Assembly (NCBI RefSeq): GCF_011764425.1
Contig: NZ_BLPF01000003.1
Span: forward strand, 1,116,001 to 1,180,000
Reading direction: 5' to 3'
DNA length: 64,000 nucleotides
Source of the DNA: Phytohabitans houttuyneae
Lineage (GTDB): Bacteria > Actinomycetota > Actinomycetes > Mycobacteriales > Micromonosporaceae
The position numbers and the translations under genes were made by a program. Below the pieces are notes generated by a model, which was given only the letters and a program-made list of their open reading frames with translations, made no database searches and had not been told where the DNA came from. The stretch's first letter is position 1. Every line of letters begins with the position of its first letter. This document shows, piece after piece, positions 36,579 to 45,473 of this stretch.

Positions 36579-37323
36579 AGCCAGCAGCACGGCCCGCAGC
36601 GCGGCCGTGGAGCAGGGGGAGGAGGGCGGCTGGGGACTCGACGTGGGCGTTGTGGCCCAGCCCGGGGAGGGTGACCGGGTTCGGAACGAGGGCCGCGAGC
36701 TGGGCCGCGTCCACCATCCGGTCGTGCTCGCCGCGGGCCAGGACAACCGGTACCGGCGCGGCGGCCAGCAGTGCGGCCACACCTGGCTCGCCGACACCGA
36801 ACGCGCGTGGGTCGAACGCCGGCCGCCACCCCTCGTCCACCCGCACCACGGCCGCGTCGAGCGCGGGGTCGGCCGGGTCGGTGAGCCCGTCGAGGCCGGC
36901 GACCTTCAGGTGGCGGCGGACCGCCTCCTCGCGCGTGGCGAACACCGGCGCCTCCCGCGCGGCCAGCGCCGCCGCGCGGGAAAGCTCGTCGGCTGTCCAC
37001 GCGACCTTGATGCCGAGCCCGACCACGGCGCGCACGCCGGGCCGGCCGGCGAGGTGCAGCCCGATCACCCCGCCGAACGAGTGGCCCACGACCACGGTGC
37101 CGCGCGGGTCGACGAGCCCGGCGACCGCGTCCGCCACCGCCGCGAACGTGTAATCCGCGAGCGGCGCCGAGCCGCCGTGCCCCGGCAGGTCGGGCGCGAC
37201 CCAGGCGGAGCCGCCGATGGCGCCGGTGAGGCCGGACCACACGTCGCCGGTGGCGCCGAGGCCGTGCAGCAGCAGGAATGTGGGCGGTTCGCCGCCGCCG
37301 GCGCGTACCCGAAGATCGGTCAT
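36574..37323 (-). CDS. Alpha/beta hydrolase
   Basis: 249 residues. Oxyanion strand LLLHGLGATGDVW, nucleophile elbow VVVGHSFGGVIGL (Ser about 97), acid region VLARGEHDRMV and catalytic His in LPGLGHNAHVESP. Substrate unknown; close to the broad hydrolase_6 group. ATG 37323. The C-terminus (RAAGRAAGC) is encoded inside the palindromic element, so the last residues may be element-derived. Confidence 0.88.
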   Translation of the reverse strand: MTDLRVRAGGGEPPTFLLLHGLGATGDVWSGLTGAIGGSAWVAPDLPGHGGSAPLADYTFAAVADAVAGLVDPRGTVVVGHSFGGVIGLHLAGRPGVRAVVGLGIKVAWTADELSRAAALAAREAPVFATREEAVRRHLKVAGLDGLTDPADPALDAAVVRVDEGWRPAFDPRAFGVGEPGVAALLAAAPVPVVLARGEHDRMVDAAQLAALVPNPVTLPGLGHNAHVESPAALLPLLHGRAAGRAAGC

Positions 37324-37372
37324 GCCGCCAGCATCGCCGACCGCGGACCCCGCAGCTCACGGCGGGTGCCCT

Positions 37373-37404
37373 CCGGTGCGTGGCGGCGGACCGCCACGCA
37401 CCGG
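37373..37404 (-). terminator. Hairpin terminator after CE4 gene
   Basis: Perfect 14-bp stem CCGGTGCGTGGCGG / CCGCCACGCACCGG with loop CGGA, 10 bases beyond the stop of the minus-strand esterase gene. Confidence 0.75.
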
Positions 37405-37413
37405 CGCGGGGTG

Positions 37414-38451
37414 TCAGCCGGCGGTGCAGGACCTGATCTGCGGTCGGGCGCCGCTGTTGCCGTTCATCATCGTGGTGAAGCCGAACGTGTTGCCGCTGCC
37501 GTTCGACCGCACCGTCATCACCGTCCCGCTGCTGTCCCAGCTGAAGCTGCCGTTCCAGGTGGTCGTGACCCGCTGCGGCGAGGTGATGCCGATGACGACC
37601 GTCCAGCTGCTGGCGCCGCTGACCGTGACGGACGTGTTGTAGCGGTCGCCCCACACGTTGGGGGTGGTGGCCGTCGCGGTGCAGGAGCCGCCACCGCCCG
37701 GCGGCGGGGTGGTCGGGTTGCCGCCGCCACCGCCGTCGGGCGCCACGGCGCGGCCGGTCGACGGCGAGATCATGCCGGGGCAGAGGTTGCGGCTGGTCAG
37801 GTTCGCCATGATCTGCGGGATGGCGTTCTGGGTGTTCTGGATGCCGTCGTGCATGAGGATGACCTGGCCGTTCTGCAGCCGGCCGGCGGCGGACACGATG
37901 GCGCTCACGCTCGCGCCGTTCCAGTCCTGCGAGTCGACGTCCCAGAGGACCTGCCGCATGCCGAGCGAGGAGGCCACCGACTGCAGCGTCGAGTTGGTCT
38001 CGCCGTACGGCGGGCGGAACAGCTGCGGCCGCACGCCGGTGGCCGACTGGATCGCCGAGCTCGTCTGGGACAGGTCGGACTGCATCTGGGACTGGCTCAT
38101 CGTGGTCATGTGGGCGTGGTTCCAGCTGTGGTTGGCGACCCACATGCCGGCCGCGACCTGCGCCTGGGCCGCGGCGCGGTTGTTCTGCACGTTCTGGCCG
38201 ACGTTGAACATCGTGGCCCGCACGCCGTTGTTGCGCAGCACGTTCAGCAGGGCGCTGGTGCTGCCGGTGGGCCCGTCGTCGAAGGTGAGCCCGACGTAGC
38301 CGTTGCACGCGGCGGCGCTGGACGGTGCAGCGGTGACCGCGATGGCCACGCCGCCCATGGCGACGGCGGTGGCGAGGGCCGCGAGCCGGGCGGTGTGCGC
38401 CAGCCGGCGGGAGCCGGCCGGTGGGTGGGTACTGCCGAGTCTTCCGAACAT
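37414..38451 (-). CDS. axeA: Secreted acetyl xylan esterase, CE4 (NodB) plus CBM2
   Basis: 346 residues. Twin-arginine-poor signal peptide to about 48 (ends ...APSSAAA), then a CE4 domain beginning CNGYVGLTFDDGPTGSTSAL. Metal and catalytic motifs: TFDDG, HSWNHAHM, RPPYGET, DVDSQDWNGAS, ILMHDG; the end LCPGMISPSTGRAVAPD is characteristic of AxeA of Streptomyces. A Gly/Pro linker leads to a CBM2 with paired cysteines and surface Trp (SSWTVVIGI, TTTWNGSFSWD). Role: deacetylation of xylan at the cell exterior; chitin oligosaccharide deacetylation is an alternative. ATG 38451 follows GGAAGGG; the longer frame upstream lacks conservation. Confidence 0.88.
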   Translation of the reverse strand: MFGRLGSTHPPAGSRRLAHTARLAALATAVAMGGVAIAVTAAPSSAAACNGYVGLTFDDGPTGSTSALLNVLRNNGVRATMFNVGQNVQNNRAAAQAQVAAGMWVANHSWNHAHMTTMSQSQMQSDLSQTSSAIQSATGVRPQLFRPPYGETNSTLQSVASSLGMRQVLWDVDSQDWNGASVSAIVSAAGRLQNGQVILMHDGIQNTQNAIPQIMANLTSRNLCPGMISPSTGRAVAPDGGGGGNPTTPPPGGGGSCTATATTPNVWGDRYNTSVTVSGASSWTVVIGITSPQRVTTTWNGSFSWDSSGTVMTVRSNGSGNTFGFTTMMNGNSGARPQIRSCTAG

Positions 38452-38936
38452 GCCGGTGCCCTTCCTGGTGGGTGGGGACGTGCGCGGGGCGCGGTTCAGC
38501 GGCGCGGGAGGCATTGATGGACCGCGATCCACTGGAACGTTTCGCAGTATGACTCGGTAGTTTTCGGAGCACAAGCCCCTGCCTGCCAGGGGTATACGGG
38601 CTCAGCCGCCCTCGGCGCCGGCCAACGGGCGCGACCTGGCAGCATCCGATCCCGCAAGTTTTCCGGAAGACATTTCGGCGCCTGGGCCGGACCGCGACAG
38701 TCCTGTATGGAGCCCGCCGGCCGGAAGGGGGAGGCATGACGGACAAGCACGATCTGTCCGGATGCTCGAAGTGGACCGTCCCCACGACGGCAACGGTGGT
38801 TGTCCATAGAGCGGGCGTGGAATAGCGTCCTTTCGTTGCCCGCGTATCCGACCGGGTGCGTCGGGTGATCGACCTCGTGCATTGACGCGCGCGGAAAGGG
38901 GAGGACGTTGCTACGTGGTACATCCAACGGGGGACT
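38452..38936. other. 485-bp divergent intergenic region
   Basis: Separates the divergent esterase and M6 protease genes and must hold both promoters. I see no clear -35/-10 pair and no strong operator. A weak GGAACGTTTCG near 38530 is only partly symmetric. Arginine/proline-rich short frames here look non-coding. Confidence 0.5.
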
Positions 38937-41774
38937 ATGTGGACAAGCAGGAAAAGACGGGCATTAGTTTCGATACCTGTGCTGGTTCTCGCCGTAGCCG
39001 GGGTGTCGGTCACCTCGGCCGGTCCGGCGGCGGCTGACCGCCCCGCCAAATACATCCCGACTGACCGGGACTACTACATCAACTACGTCGAGCCGAAGGT
39101 GGAGCGCACCTCGGACGGCCGGGAGACGGTCGCCGAGGGCGCCAAGCGCGACGTGAAGAAGGGCCAGCCCGACCCGGTCACGCAGTACGGCCGGAAGTTC
39201 TTCGAGGGCAACCCGGTCGCGGCGCGGAGCCTCGCCAAGACCGAGGACGAGGCCATCCGCACCGGCAAGAACCCCCGGCACATCCGATACAAGCAGGCCG
39301 ACGAGACCCAGGTCGCCAAGCTGCTGACCATTCTCATCGAGTTCAACCCCAACGCCAACGACGACTTCAGCGGCGTGATGGTGCCGCAGGCGACGTTCGA
39401 CGACGCCACCACACCGCAGAACGAGCGTGACTGCGTGCCCGGCAATGTGCAGAACGGGCCGCTGCACAACAACATCCCGAACCCGGCCGACGCGTCCCAC
39501 CCGGACAACAACAGTTTCTGGGTGCCGGACTTCTCGCCGGAGTTGTACAACGACATGCTCTACACCCGTGAGGGCATCACCGAGCGGGTGCGCAAGGACC
39601 TGCGCGGCCCGGACGGCCGGCGGGGCATCAACCTGCGCGGGTACACGATGCACAACATGTACCTGGAGATGTCGAAGGGCGCGTACACCGTCGACGGCGA
39701 GGCGACCCCCTGGGTGACGGTGCCGCACTCCGAGGCGTGGTACGGCGCGGACACCTGCACGCAGACCGACGGCGTGTGGGAGGCCGGCCCGAGCCAGGAC
39801 ATGAACGGGCACCCGGACAACCCGGGCGGCGCGGCCACCCTCGGCATCGACGCGGTCAACGTGCTCGCCGCCCAGAACCCGAGCTTCCCGTGGGCCGACT
39901 ACGACATCGAGGACGTGTCCGACGCGGACGGCGACGGCAACCTCAACGAGCCGGACGGCGTGGTCGACCACCTCGTGCTGGTGCACGCGGGCGAGGACAA
40001 GTCCGGTGGCGGCGGTGCCCAGGGCCCGTACGCGATCTGGGCGCACTCCTCCACCGTCGTGCCGGGTCACACCATCCCGGGCACCGACAAGATGATCGCC
40101 AACTACATCGTGCAGCCCGAGGACTCCGGCGTCGGCGTCTTCGCCCACGAGTACGGCCACGACCTGGGCCTGCCGGACCTGTACGACACCGCGTCCGGTG
40201 GCGACTCCGACGTCGACTTCTGGGACCTGATGTCCTCCGGCTCGCACACCGGGCCGATCTTCCAGGGCATCCCGACGCACATGGGCCTGTGGGACAAGTT
40301 CGTGCTCGGCTGGGCCGACCCGCTGATCCTCAACCCGGGCGACGACCCGGCCCGCGTCAAGATCGGGCAGACGTCGCGCACTCCGGTCGGCACCGAGGAC
40401 GGCGTACGGGTCAACCTGCCCACCAAGCAGGTCAACCTCTCCACGCCGCACAGCGGTGAGGGCCAGTGGTGGACCAACAACGACCAGTCCTGGGCCGACG
40501 TGCGGCTGACCCGCGAGGTCGCGGTCCCGGCCGGCACCGACGTGCGCTTCTGGCTGTGGAACCACTACCAGATCGAAGAGGACTGGGACTTCGGCTTCGT
40601 CGAGGTGTCCACCGACGGCGGCGCCACGTGGGCCGAGCAGAAGGTCTTCGACGAGGCGGGCAACCTCGTCTCCACCGACGACGGCTACCCGGACCCGCAC
40701 GGCCGCATGCACGACTACGGCGACAAGAAGTACGGCCTCACCGGCTCCACCGGAGGCGAGTGGCGGCACGACTACGTCAGCCTGAACGCGTTCGCCGGCC
40801 AGACCGTCCAGCTGCGGCTGCGGTACGCCACCGACGAGGCGTTCGAGGACGTCGGGTGGTTCACCGACGACTTCTCGGTCACCGCGGACGGCACCACCAC
40901 GTGGTCCGACGACGTCGAGAGCGGCAACAACGGCTGGACGCCCACGGTGACCTCGTTCACCAACACCACCGGCGCCGGCTGGGCCATCTCGCCCGGCAAC
41001 TTCTCCTTCGCGCACTACTACCTCGCCGAGTGGCGCAACCACGACGGCTTCGACGAGGGCCTGAAGTACGCGTACAACACGAACTACCTGCGCGACGGCG
41101 CGTGGAAGGTCGACCGGGTGCCCTACAACGCCCCCGGCATGCTGGTGTGGTACCGCGACACCAGCTACGGCAACAACAACCACGTGCTCAACAACCTGTT
41201 CGACCCGCCGAGCATCGGCTCCAAGGGCGGCCTGCTGATCGTCGACTCGCACTTCGACCCGCTGCGCCGGCAGGGCGTGGCGGCGGACAAGGACCCGTCG
41301 CTGCTCAACAACCTGCCCTCGCGGCCGCAGTCGTCGAACGCGGCGTTCGGCTTCGGCAAGACGTACCCGTTCACCGAGTGCTACGAGGCGCCGAGCGAGC
41401 CCTTCAGCTCGTACTGCACCAAGTTCAAGTCCCAGTCCGGCGTCACCAACTTCACCGACGCCAAGGGCTGGTACCCCGGTATCGAGTACCGTCCGGACCT
41501 CGACCCTGAGAGCCCGCTGTTCTTCCGCGACTCCGACGCGTCGGTCGTGCTGCCCTCCGAGGGCAACGCGCCGTACACGGTGCGGATCGTCGACAAGAAC
41601 GGCAAGCCCGTGAAGAGCCAGTACGGCATCGACCTGGGTGGCGGCGTCCTGACCGGTACCGGCAACCCCGGCGACGCCGGCGTCAACTTCGGCGTCGGGT
41701 TCCGGCTGCTCTACCCCGGCTACAAGAACCAGTGGGTCACCGTCCAGGTGACCCCGCCGCCCGCGGCGCCGTAA
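38937..41774 (+). CDS. Secreted M6 family metalloprotease (immune inhibitor A-like)
   Basis: 945 residues. Signal peptide to about 34 (...PAAADRPAK), then a propeptide-like region and the M6 catalytic domain with zinc motif VFAHEYGHDLGLPDLYD (HExxH plus downstream Asp). Downstream are the VEG/MAM-like beta-sandwich segments typical of InhA proteins (WLWNHYQIEEDWDFGFVEVS; GWFTDDFSVTADG) and a C-terminal domain with few cysteines. Role: extracellular protein degradation. ATG 38937 lies just after GGGGG. A strong terminator follows. Confidence 0.92.
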   Translation: MWTSRKRRALVSIPVLVLAVAGVSVTSAGPAAADRPAKYIPTDRDYYINYVEPKVERTSDGRETVAEGAKRDVKKGQPDPVTQYGRKFFEGNPVAARSLAKTEDEAIRTGKNPRHIRYKQADETQVAKLLTILIEFNPNANDDFSGVMVPQATFDDATTPQNERDCVPGNVQNGPLHNNIPNPADASHPDNNSFWVPDFSPELYNDMLYTREGITERVRKDLRGPDGRRGINLRGYTMHNMYLEMSKGAYTVDGEATPWVTVPHSEAWYGADTCTQTDGVWEAGPSQDMNGHPDNPGGAATLGIDAVNVLAAQNPSFPWADYDIEDVSDADGDGNLNEPDGVVDHLVLVHAGEDKSGGGGAQGPYAIWAHSSTVVPGHTIPGTDKMIANYIVQPEDSGVGVFAHEYGHDLGLPDLYDTASGGDSDVDFWDLMSSGSHTGPIFQGIPTHMGLWDKFVLGWADPLILNPGDDPARVKIGQTSRTPVGTEDGVRVNLPTKQVNLSTPHSGEGQWWTNNDQSWADVRLTREVAVPAGTDVRFWLWNHYQIEEDWDFGFVEVSTDGGATWAEQKVFDEAGNLVSTDDGYPDPHGRMHDYGDKKYGLTGSTGGEWRHDYVSLNAFAGQTVQLRLRYATDEAFEDVGWFTDDFSVTADGTTTWSDDVESGNNGWTPTVTSFTNTTGAGWAISPGNFSFAHYYLAEWRNHDGFDEGLKYAYNTNYLRDGAWKVDRVPYNAPGMLVWYRDTSYGNNNHVLNNLFDPPSIGSKGGLLIVDSHFDPLRRQGVAADKDPSLLNNLPSRPQSSNAAFGFGKTYPFTECYEAPSEPFSSYCTKFKSQSGVTNFTDAKGWYPGIEYRPDLDPESPLFFRDSDASVVLPSEGNAPYTVRIVDKNGKPVKSQYGIDLGGGVLTGTGNPGDAGVNFGVGFRLLYPGYKNQWVTVQVTPPPAAP

Positions 41775-41789
41775 CGAGGTAAGACCCAA

Positions 41790-41822
41790 GGGGCCGCCGC
41801 CAGCATCGCTGGCGGCGGCCCC
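41790..41822 (+). terminator. Terminator hairpin after M6 protease
   Basis: Perfect 15-bp stem GGGGCCGCCGCCAGC / GCTGGCGGCGGCCCC with loop ATC, followed by ACCGTTT. Confidence 0.85.
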
Positions 41823-41854
41823 ACCGTTTGCCCCGGCGGCCCTAGAGTTGCGCA

Positions 41855-42766
41855 ATGCAGGTCTGGTTGTACGTGGCCGGCCGGCCGGCCACGACCGCCC
41901 GGCAGCTGGTCCACCTGGCCGAGGCGGTCGAGCGGCACGGGTTCGACGGCATGCTCGTGGCGTCGTCCACAAACGACAGATGGTCCTCGATGCAGGCGGT
42001 GGCGCGGCGCACCCGGCGGCTGCGCCTGGGCGTCCTGCTCCCGCCGTCGGCGCTCACCAGCCCCGAGCGCATCGCGGCCGCCGCGGCCGACCTGGACCGG
42101 CGCAGCGCCGGGCGCTTCGAGCTCGCACTCGCCGCCACCCGCAACTCGCCGGAGCCCAACCGGCTGCCGCCACTGCCGGAGGGCTTCAGCCGCCTCGACG
42201 AGACGCTCGCCGTGCTGACCGGGCTGTGGTGGACGCAGCCCGGCGAGCGGTTCACCTTCACCGGCCGCTACCACACGGTGCTGGACAGCCCGGCGATCAC
42301 CGCGGTGCAGCAGCCCGGCCCGCCGCTGATCGTCTCCGGCAGCGGCCGCCGCACCACCAGCTACCTCGCGGCGCGCTGGGCCGACGAGGTCAACGTCCCG
42401 TTCCGCGGCCTGCGCCACACGGCCCGCCAGTACTGGGACGCCGACGACGCCAGCAGCCACGGCGGCCGCCTGCACCGCGGCCGGCCGCCGCTGCGCCACT
42501 CCGCGGCCGTGACCGTCCACAGTGACCCGGACCTGTGCGCCCGCCACCCACCGTCCATATCGGACGAAGACGAGACGCTCGCCGGCACGCCGCACCAGAT
42601 CGTGGCCGCCCTCCACGAATACCAGAGCATCGGCACCGCCCGCGTCTACCTGCGCCTGCCGGACACGGCCGGGCGCCGGCACTTCGAGCTGATCGCCCGC
42701 CAGATCCTGCCCGCCCTGCACCCCGCGCCGACCCCGCCGCCACCGGGTCCGCCGTACTCCTGCTGA
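41855..42766 (+). CDS. LLM-class flavin/F420-dependent oxidoreductase
   Basis: 303 residues of the luciferase-like monooxygenase TIM barrel: LVHLAEAVERHGFDGMLVAS, RTRRLRLGVLLPPSALTSPE, ERIAAAAADLDRRSAGRFEL, and the substrate/coenzyme loop QQPGPPLIVSGSG. In actinomycetes most members use coenzyme F420; FMN use cannot be excluded. The C-terminal proline-rich tail (PAPTPPPPGPP) is unusual. It is convergent with the truncated CorA gene. Confidence 0.85.
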   Translation: MQVWLYVAGRPATTARQLVHLAEAVERHGFDGMLVASSTNDRWSSMQAVARRTRRLRLGVLLPPSALTSPERIAAAAADLDRRSAGRFELALAATRNSPEPNRLPPLPEGFSRLDETLAVLTGLWWTQPGERFTFTGRYHTVLDSPAITAVQQPGPPLIVSGSGRRTTSYLAARWADEVNVPFRGLRHTARQYWDADDASSHGGRLHRGRPPLRHSAAVTVHSDPDLCARHPPSISDEDETLAGTPHQIVAALHEYQSIGTARVYLRLPDTAGRRHFELIARQILPALHPAPTPPPPGPPYSC

Positions 42767-42905
42767 GCCCGGCGCCGCACGGCCGTCGCGGATCCTTCGA
42801 GGCCGATTGCCCCGGTCCGCGCCAGCCGCTGACCGCATGCTCCCGCGGGCACCGCTCCGGCCGGCGGCTCGCCGGCGCTCGCCGAGATCCCCGGCCTGGC
42901 TGCCG

Positions 42906-43838
42906 GATCTCCTCGTTCTGGGCCTGCGAGACGAGCGTGGCGTTGAGCGTGAGGATGTCGGCGAGGACCTGCCGGAAGCCGTCCACCCGCTCGGCCGCCG
43001 TCGTGGCGTGGTCGGCCACGTCGGCCAGGTAGCGGCGCAGCTCCTGGTCGGTGCCGTACTTGTCGAACCCGGCGGTCAGCCCGGCCAGGATCTCCAGCAG
43101 CGGCCGGGTGGCCCGCTGGAACTCGAGCACCTCGCGGGACAGCTCGTAGATGCGGCGGGACACCTTCGGGTCGCCGCCGAAGACCTGGGTCTCGATCTCG
43201 TCGATGTCGTTCTGCAGCCCGGCGATCACCGGCGCGTATCCGTCGACGACGGCGTCCAGGACCGCGTACAGCACCGCCTCGGGGCCGCGCGCCAGCAGCT
43301 CCGGGTCGCCCTCCAGCCGCCGCCGCACCGCCGGCAGGTCGGGCGCCGCGCCGTGCCGCACGGTGAGCACGAAGTTGTGCCCCACGAACAGGTGCAGCTC
43401 GGCGAAGTCGACCTCCTCCACGTCGTCGAGGTAGCGCGCCGCCCGCAGCACCACGAAGAGCGTCTCGCCGTACCGCTCCAGCTTCGGCCGCTGGTGCGCG
43501 ACGATCGCGTCCTCGACCGCGAGCGCGTGCAGCCCGAACTCCTCGCCCACGGTCAGCAGCTGCGCCTCCGACGGCCGGTACAGGCCGATCCAGGCCATCG
43601 CGCCGGGCACCCGCTCCAGCCGCTCGGAGATCTGCGCCAGCGTCGGCGGCGTCTCCACCCGCCGCCCCTGCGCGTAGATGGCCGAGGTGACCACGCTCTC
43701 CTCGACGGCCGGCACCCGCGGCTCGTCGGCGGCGGCGCGGGGGTCCATCGACAGCTCGGGTGGCGCGCCGTCGGCCGGGCGCCCGTGGGAACGCCGCAAC
43801 AGCCGCGGCCGTACCCGCGTGCGCCAGTTGTCCGCCAT
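42906..43838 (-). pseudogene. CorA-type Mg/Co transporter, truncated before the membrane helices
   Basis: From ATG 43838 about 311 residues follow the CorA cytoplasmic funnel: VGEEFGLHALAVEDAIVAHQ, KLERYGETLFVVLRAARYLD, LHLFVGHNFVLTVRHG, long helix ending LNATLVSQAQNEEI. A normal CorA continues with KRISAW and two membrane helices around the GMN motif; here similarity stops at 42906 and the frame continues to 42390 as arginine-rich sequence antisense to the LLM gene. No frame holds the missing helices. At the break is an inverted repeat GAGATCC ... GGATCTC. The product could not transport; treated as a pseudogene. Confidence 0.8.
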
Positions 43839-43987
43839 GTCCGCCTCCGCCCGTAGCCCCGCCGTCGCCTGCCGTTATACCCGCGCCCGGGGCGGACGAT
43901 GTCCGCCGTCTAGCCTTCAGCGGATCTGAACGCGGGATGTAGGAGCATGCGCTACCGCTGAACAGCCCGGTGCGGGACGATCGGCGC

Positions 43988-44890
43988 ATGACCGAGTACC
44001 GGGCGGCCTTCGACGCCGACGTGACCTTCCTCAACGGCGGCGGCCTGCAGGTGCAGGGCTTCCGGCTGGACGTGCCGGGCCCGGAGGTGGCCGAGGACGC
44101 GCTCGCCGACCTGTTCGTCCGCGAGCTGGGCCTGCTGATGGTGGGCGAGGTGCGGCTCGCCGGGGTGCGGGTCTTCGCCGAGGCGCACAAGGGGACCCGG
44201 ACCGCCGCGCCCGCGTCCGCCGGAAAGCGGCGGCTCGTCGAGCTCAGCCACGTGATCACCGAGGGCATGACCACGTACCCCGGGCTGCCCGGGCCCGAGA
44301 TCACGCCGCACCTGACCCGGGCCGACTCGCGCGGGCGCTACGCGCCCGGCACCGAGTTCGCCATCGACCGCATCAGCATGGTGGGCAACACCGGCACCTA
44401 CCTCGACAGCCCCTTCCACCGGTACGCGGACGGCGCCGACCTCGCCGCCGTACCGCTCGACGCCGTCGCCGACCTGCCCGTGGTGCTCGTCCGGCTGGCC
44501 GGCAGCGCCGAGCCGGGGGTGAGCGCGCCGGCCCTCGCGCCCTACGACGTGGCCGGCGCCGCCGTCCTGCTGCACACCGGGTGGGACCGGCACTGGGGCA
44601 CCGAGGCGTACGGCGGGCCGGACTCTCCGTACCTCACCGAGGACGGCGCGCACGCGCTCGTGGCCGCGGGCGCCCGCCTGGTCGGCATCGACAGCGTCAA
44701 CATCGACAGCACGGCGAGCGACGCGCGGCCCGCGCACTCCATCCTGCTCGCCGCCGGCATCCCCGTGCTGGAGCACCTCACCGGCCTGGACCAGCTGCCG
44801 CCGTCCGGCGCGCGGCTGCACGCGGCGCCGCCGAGGGTGCGGGACTTCGGCACCTTTCCGGTGCGCGCGTACGCGACGGTGACCGAATAG
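43988..44890 (+). CDS. Cyclase-family metal hydrolase with N-terminal extension
   Basis: 300 residues. From about residue 82 it is a cyclase/kynurenine-formamidase-like domain: ELSHVITEGMTTYPGLPGP, GNTGTYLDSPFHRYADG (the HxGTHxDxPxH-type metal motif, with TYLDSPFH) and IDSVNIDS. The first ~75 residues (DADVTFLNGGGLQVQGFRLD) form a small separate domain often fused to or next to this family in actinomycetes. ATG 43988 is preferred over an upstream in-frame start. Reaction unknown; hydrolysis of a cyclic amide or formyl group is typical. Confidence 0.85.
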   Translation: MTEYRAAFDADVTFLNGGGLQVQGFRLDVPGPEVAEDALADLFVRELGLLMVGEVRLAGVRVFAEAHKGTRTAAPASAGKRRLVELSHVITEGMTTYPGLPGPEITPHLTRADSRGRYAPGTEFAIDRISMVGNTGTYLDSPFHRYADGADLAAVPLDAVADLPVVLVRLAGSAEPGVSAPALAPYDVAGAAVLLHTGWDRHWGTEAYGGPDSPYLTEDGAHALVAAGARLVGIDSVNIDSTASDARPAHSILLAAGIPVLEHLTGLDQLPPSGARLHAAPPRVRDFGTFPVRAYATVTE

Positions 44891-44909
44891 GACAGTCACA
44901 TTTAAAGCC

Positions 44910-44939
44910 TTGCGCGGGTACCCGCGGCGGGCTTACCGT
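44910..44939 (+). promoter_or_regulatory. Promoter with 14-bp palindrome, before small-peptide gene
   Basis: TTGCGC (44910-44915) and TACCGT (44934-44939) are spaced 18 bases. Between and over the -35 lies the perfect palindrome CGCGGGTACCCGCG (44913-44926), placed where a repressor would block polymerase. Confidence 0.5.
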
Positions 44940-44972
44940 AATTGTCAACAACACCGAAAAAGGAGTCCCGAC

Positions 44973-45104
44973 ATGTTGTGGCAAGCCATCGCCAAACCGC
45001 AGCGCCAGGCGCTGTGCGGTTTCGCGGGCGCGCCCACGGTCGGGCGGCTCGTCTTCGTCACCGCCAGCCAGCGGCACAGCCAGGGTCCGAGGCGGCGAGG
45101 TTAG
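44973..45104 (+). CDS. Small basic peptide gene (43 aa)
   Basis: Encodes a 43-residue basic peptide (MLWQAIAKPQRQALCGFAGA, then PTVGRLVFVTASQRHSQGPR and RRG). AAAAAGGAG lies 7 bases before the ATG, a promoter is seen at 44910-44939 and a rho-independent terminator at 45123-45162, so it forms its own transcription unit. No family recognised. It could be a short protein, or the transcript may matter more than the peptide. Confidence 0.55.
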   Translation: MLWQAIAKPQRQALCGFAGAPTVGRLVFVTASQRHSQGPRRRG

Positions 45105-45122
45105 CGCAGGCACACCGCGCTG

Positions 45123-45162
45123 ACGCCGCCCACCCGGATCGGGATCGGGCGGCGTTTCTTTT
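45123..45162 (+). terminator. Rho-independent terminator
   Basis: Stem ACGCCGCCC / GGGCGGCGT (45123-45131, 45147-45155) with a 15-base loop, followed by TTCTTTT. The clearest U-tract terminator in the window. Confidence 0.88.
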
Positions 45163-45199
45163 ACACCGGCTTTGCCATTGTCCATTCGCATATTCGCGC

Positions 45200-45273
45200 G
45201 CGGTCATAGCTCAACGGGAGAGCATCGCCTTGCCGAGGCGACGATCCGAGTTCGACCCTCGGTGGCCGCTCCA
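45200..45273 (+). tRNA. tRNA-Gly (GCC)
   Basis: Acceptor stem GCGGTCA / TGGCCGC, D-arm AGCTC...GAGC, anticodon arm TCGCC-TTGCCGA-GGCGA giving anticodon GCC, T-arm CCGAG-TTCGACC-CTCGG, discriminator T and encoded CCA (45271-45273). The D-loop is short and the body diverges from the usual actinobacterial tRNA-Gly. Confidence 0.9.
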
Positions 45274-45308
45274 AACAAGGCGTCCACGACGGCGAGAGGA
45301 GGCACGCG

Positions 45309-45380
45309 ATGTACGTACACCGGCTCAGTGTCGGCACCCTCCGGCGCGGCTGCCTTCCGCCGCCCCGCCGCTGCGCGTAG
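45309..45380 (+). CDS. Possible 23-aa peptide between tRNA genes
   Basis: ATG at 45309 follows GAGGAGG at a good distance and reads MYVHRLSVGTLRRGCLPPPR to a TAG ten bases before tRNA-Gln. The strong ribosome site is the only support; it could be chance in GC-rich spacer. Confidence 0.25.
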   Translation: MYVHRLSVGTLRRGCLPPPRRCA

Positions 45381-45389
45381 CGGCGGCCC

Positions 45390-45461
45390 TGGGAGCTGAT
45401 GTAACCGGCAGCATCGTTGGCTCTGAACCAACGCGTGGGGGTTCGAATCCTCCGCTCCCAG
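45390..45461 (+). tRNA. tRNA-Gln (CTG)
   Basis: Acceptor TGGGAGC / GCTCCCA, anticodon arm GTTGG-CTCTGAA-CCAAC giving CTG, T-arm GGGGG-TTCGAAT-CCTCC, discriminator G; CCA is not encoded. A U at position 1 is typical of bacterial tRNA-Gln. Confidence 0.92.
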
Positions 45462-45473
45462 CTCACCATCTCT

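Noticed and set aside
38528-38540. GGAACGTTTCG as xylanase-type (CGAAAnTTTCG) operator
   Set aside because: Only one arm fits; symmetry is poor and there is no second site.
38964-41972. Minus-strand 1002-codon frame opposite the M6 protease
   Set aside because: Antisense shadow; the plus strand encodes all M6 motifs and ends at a strong terminator.
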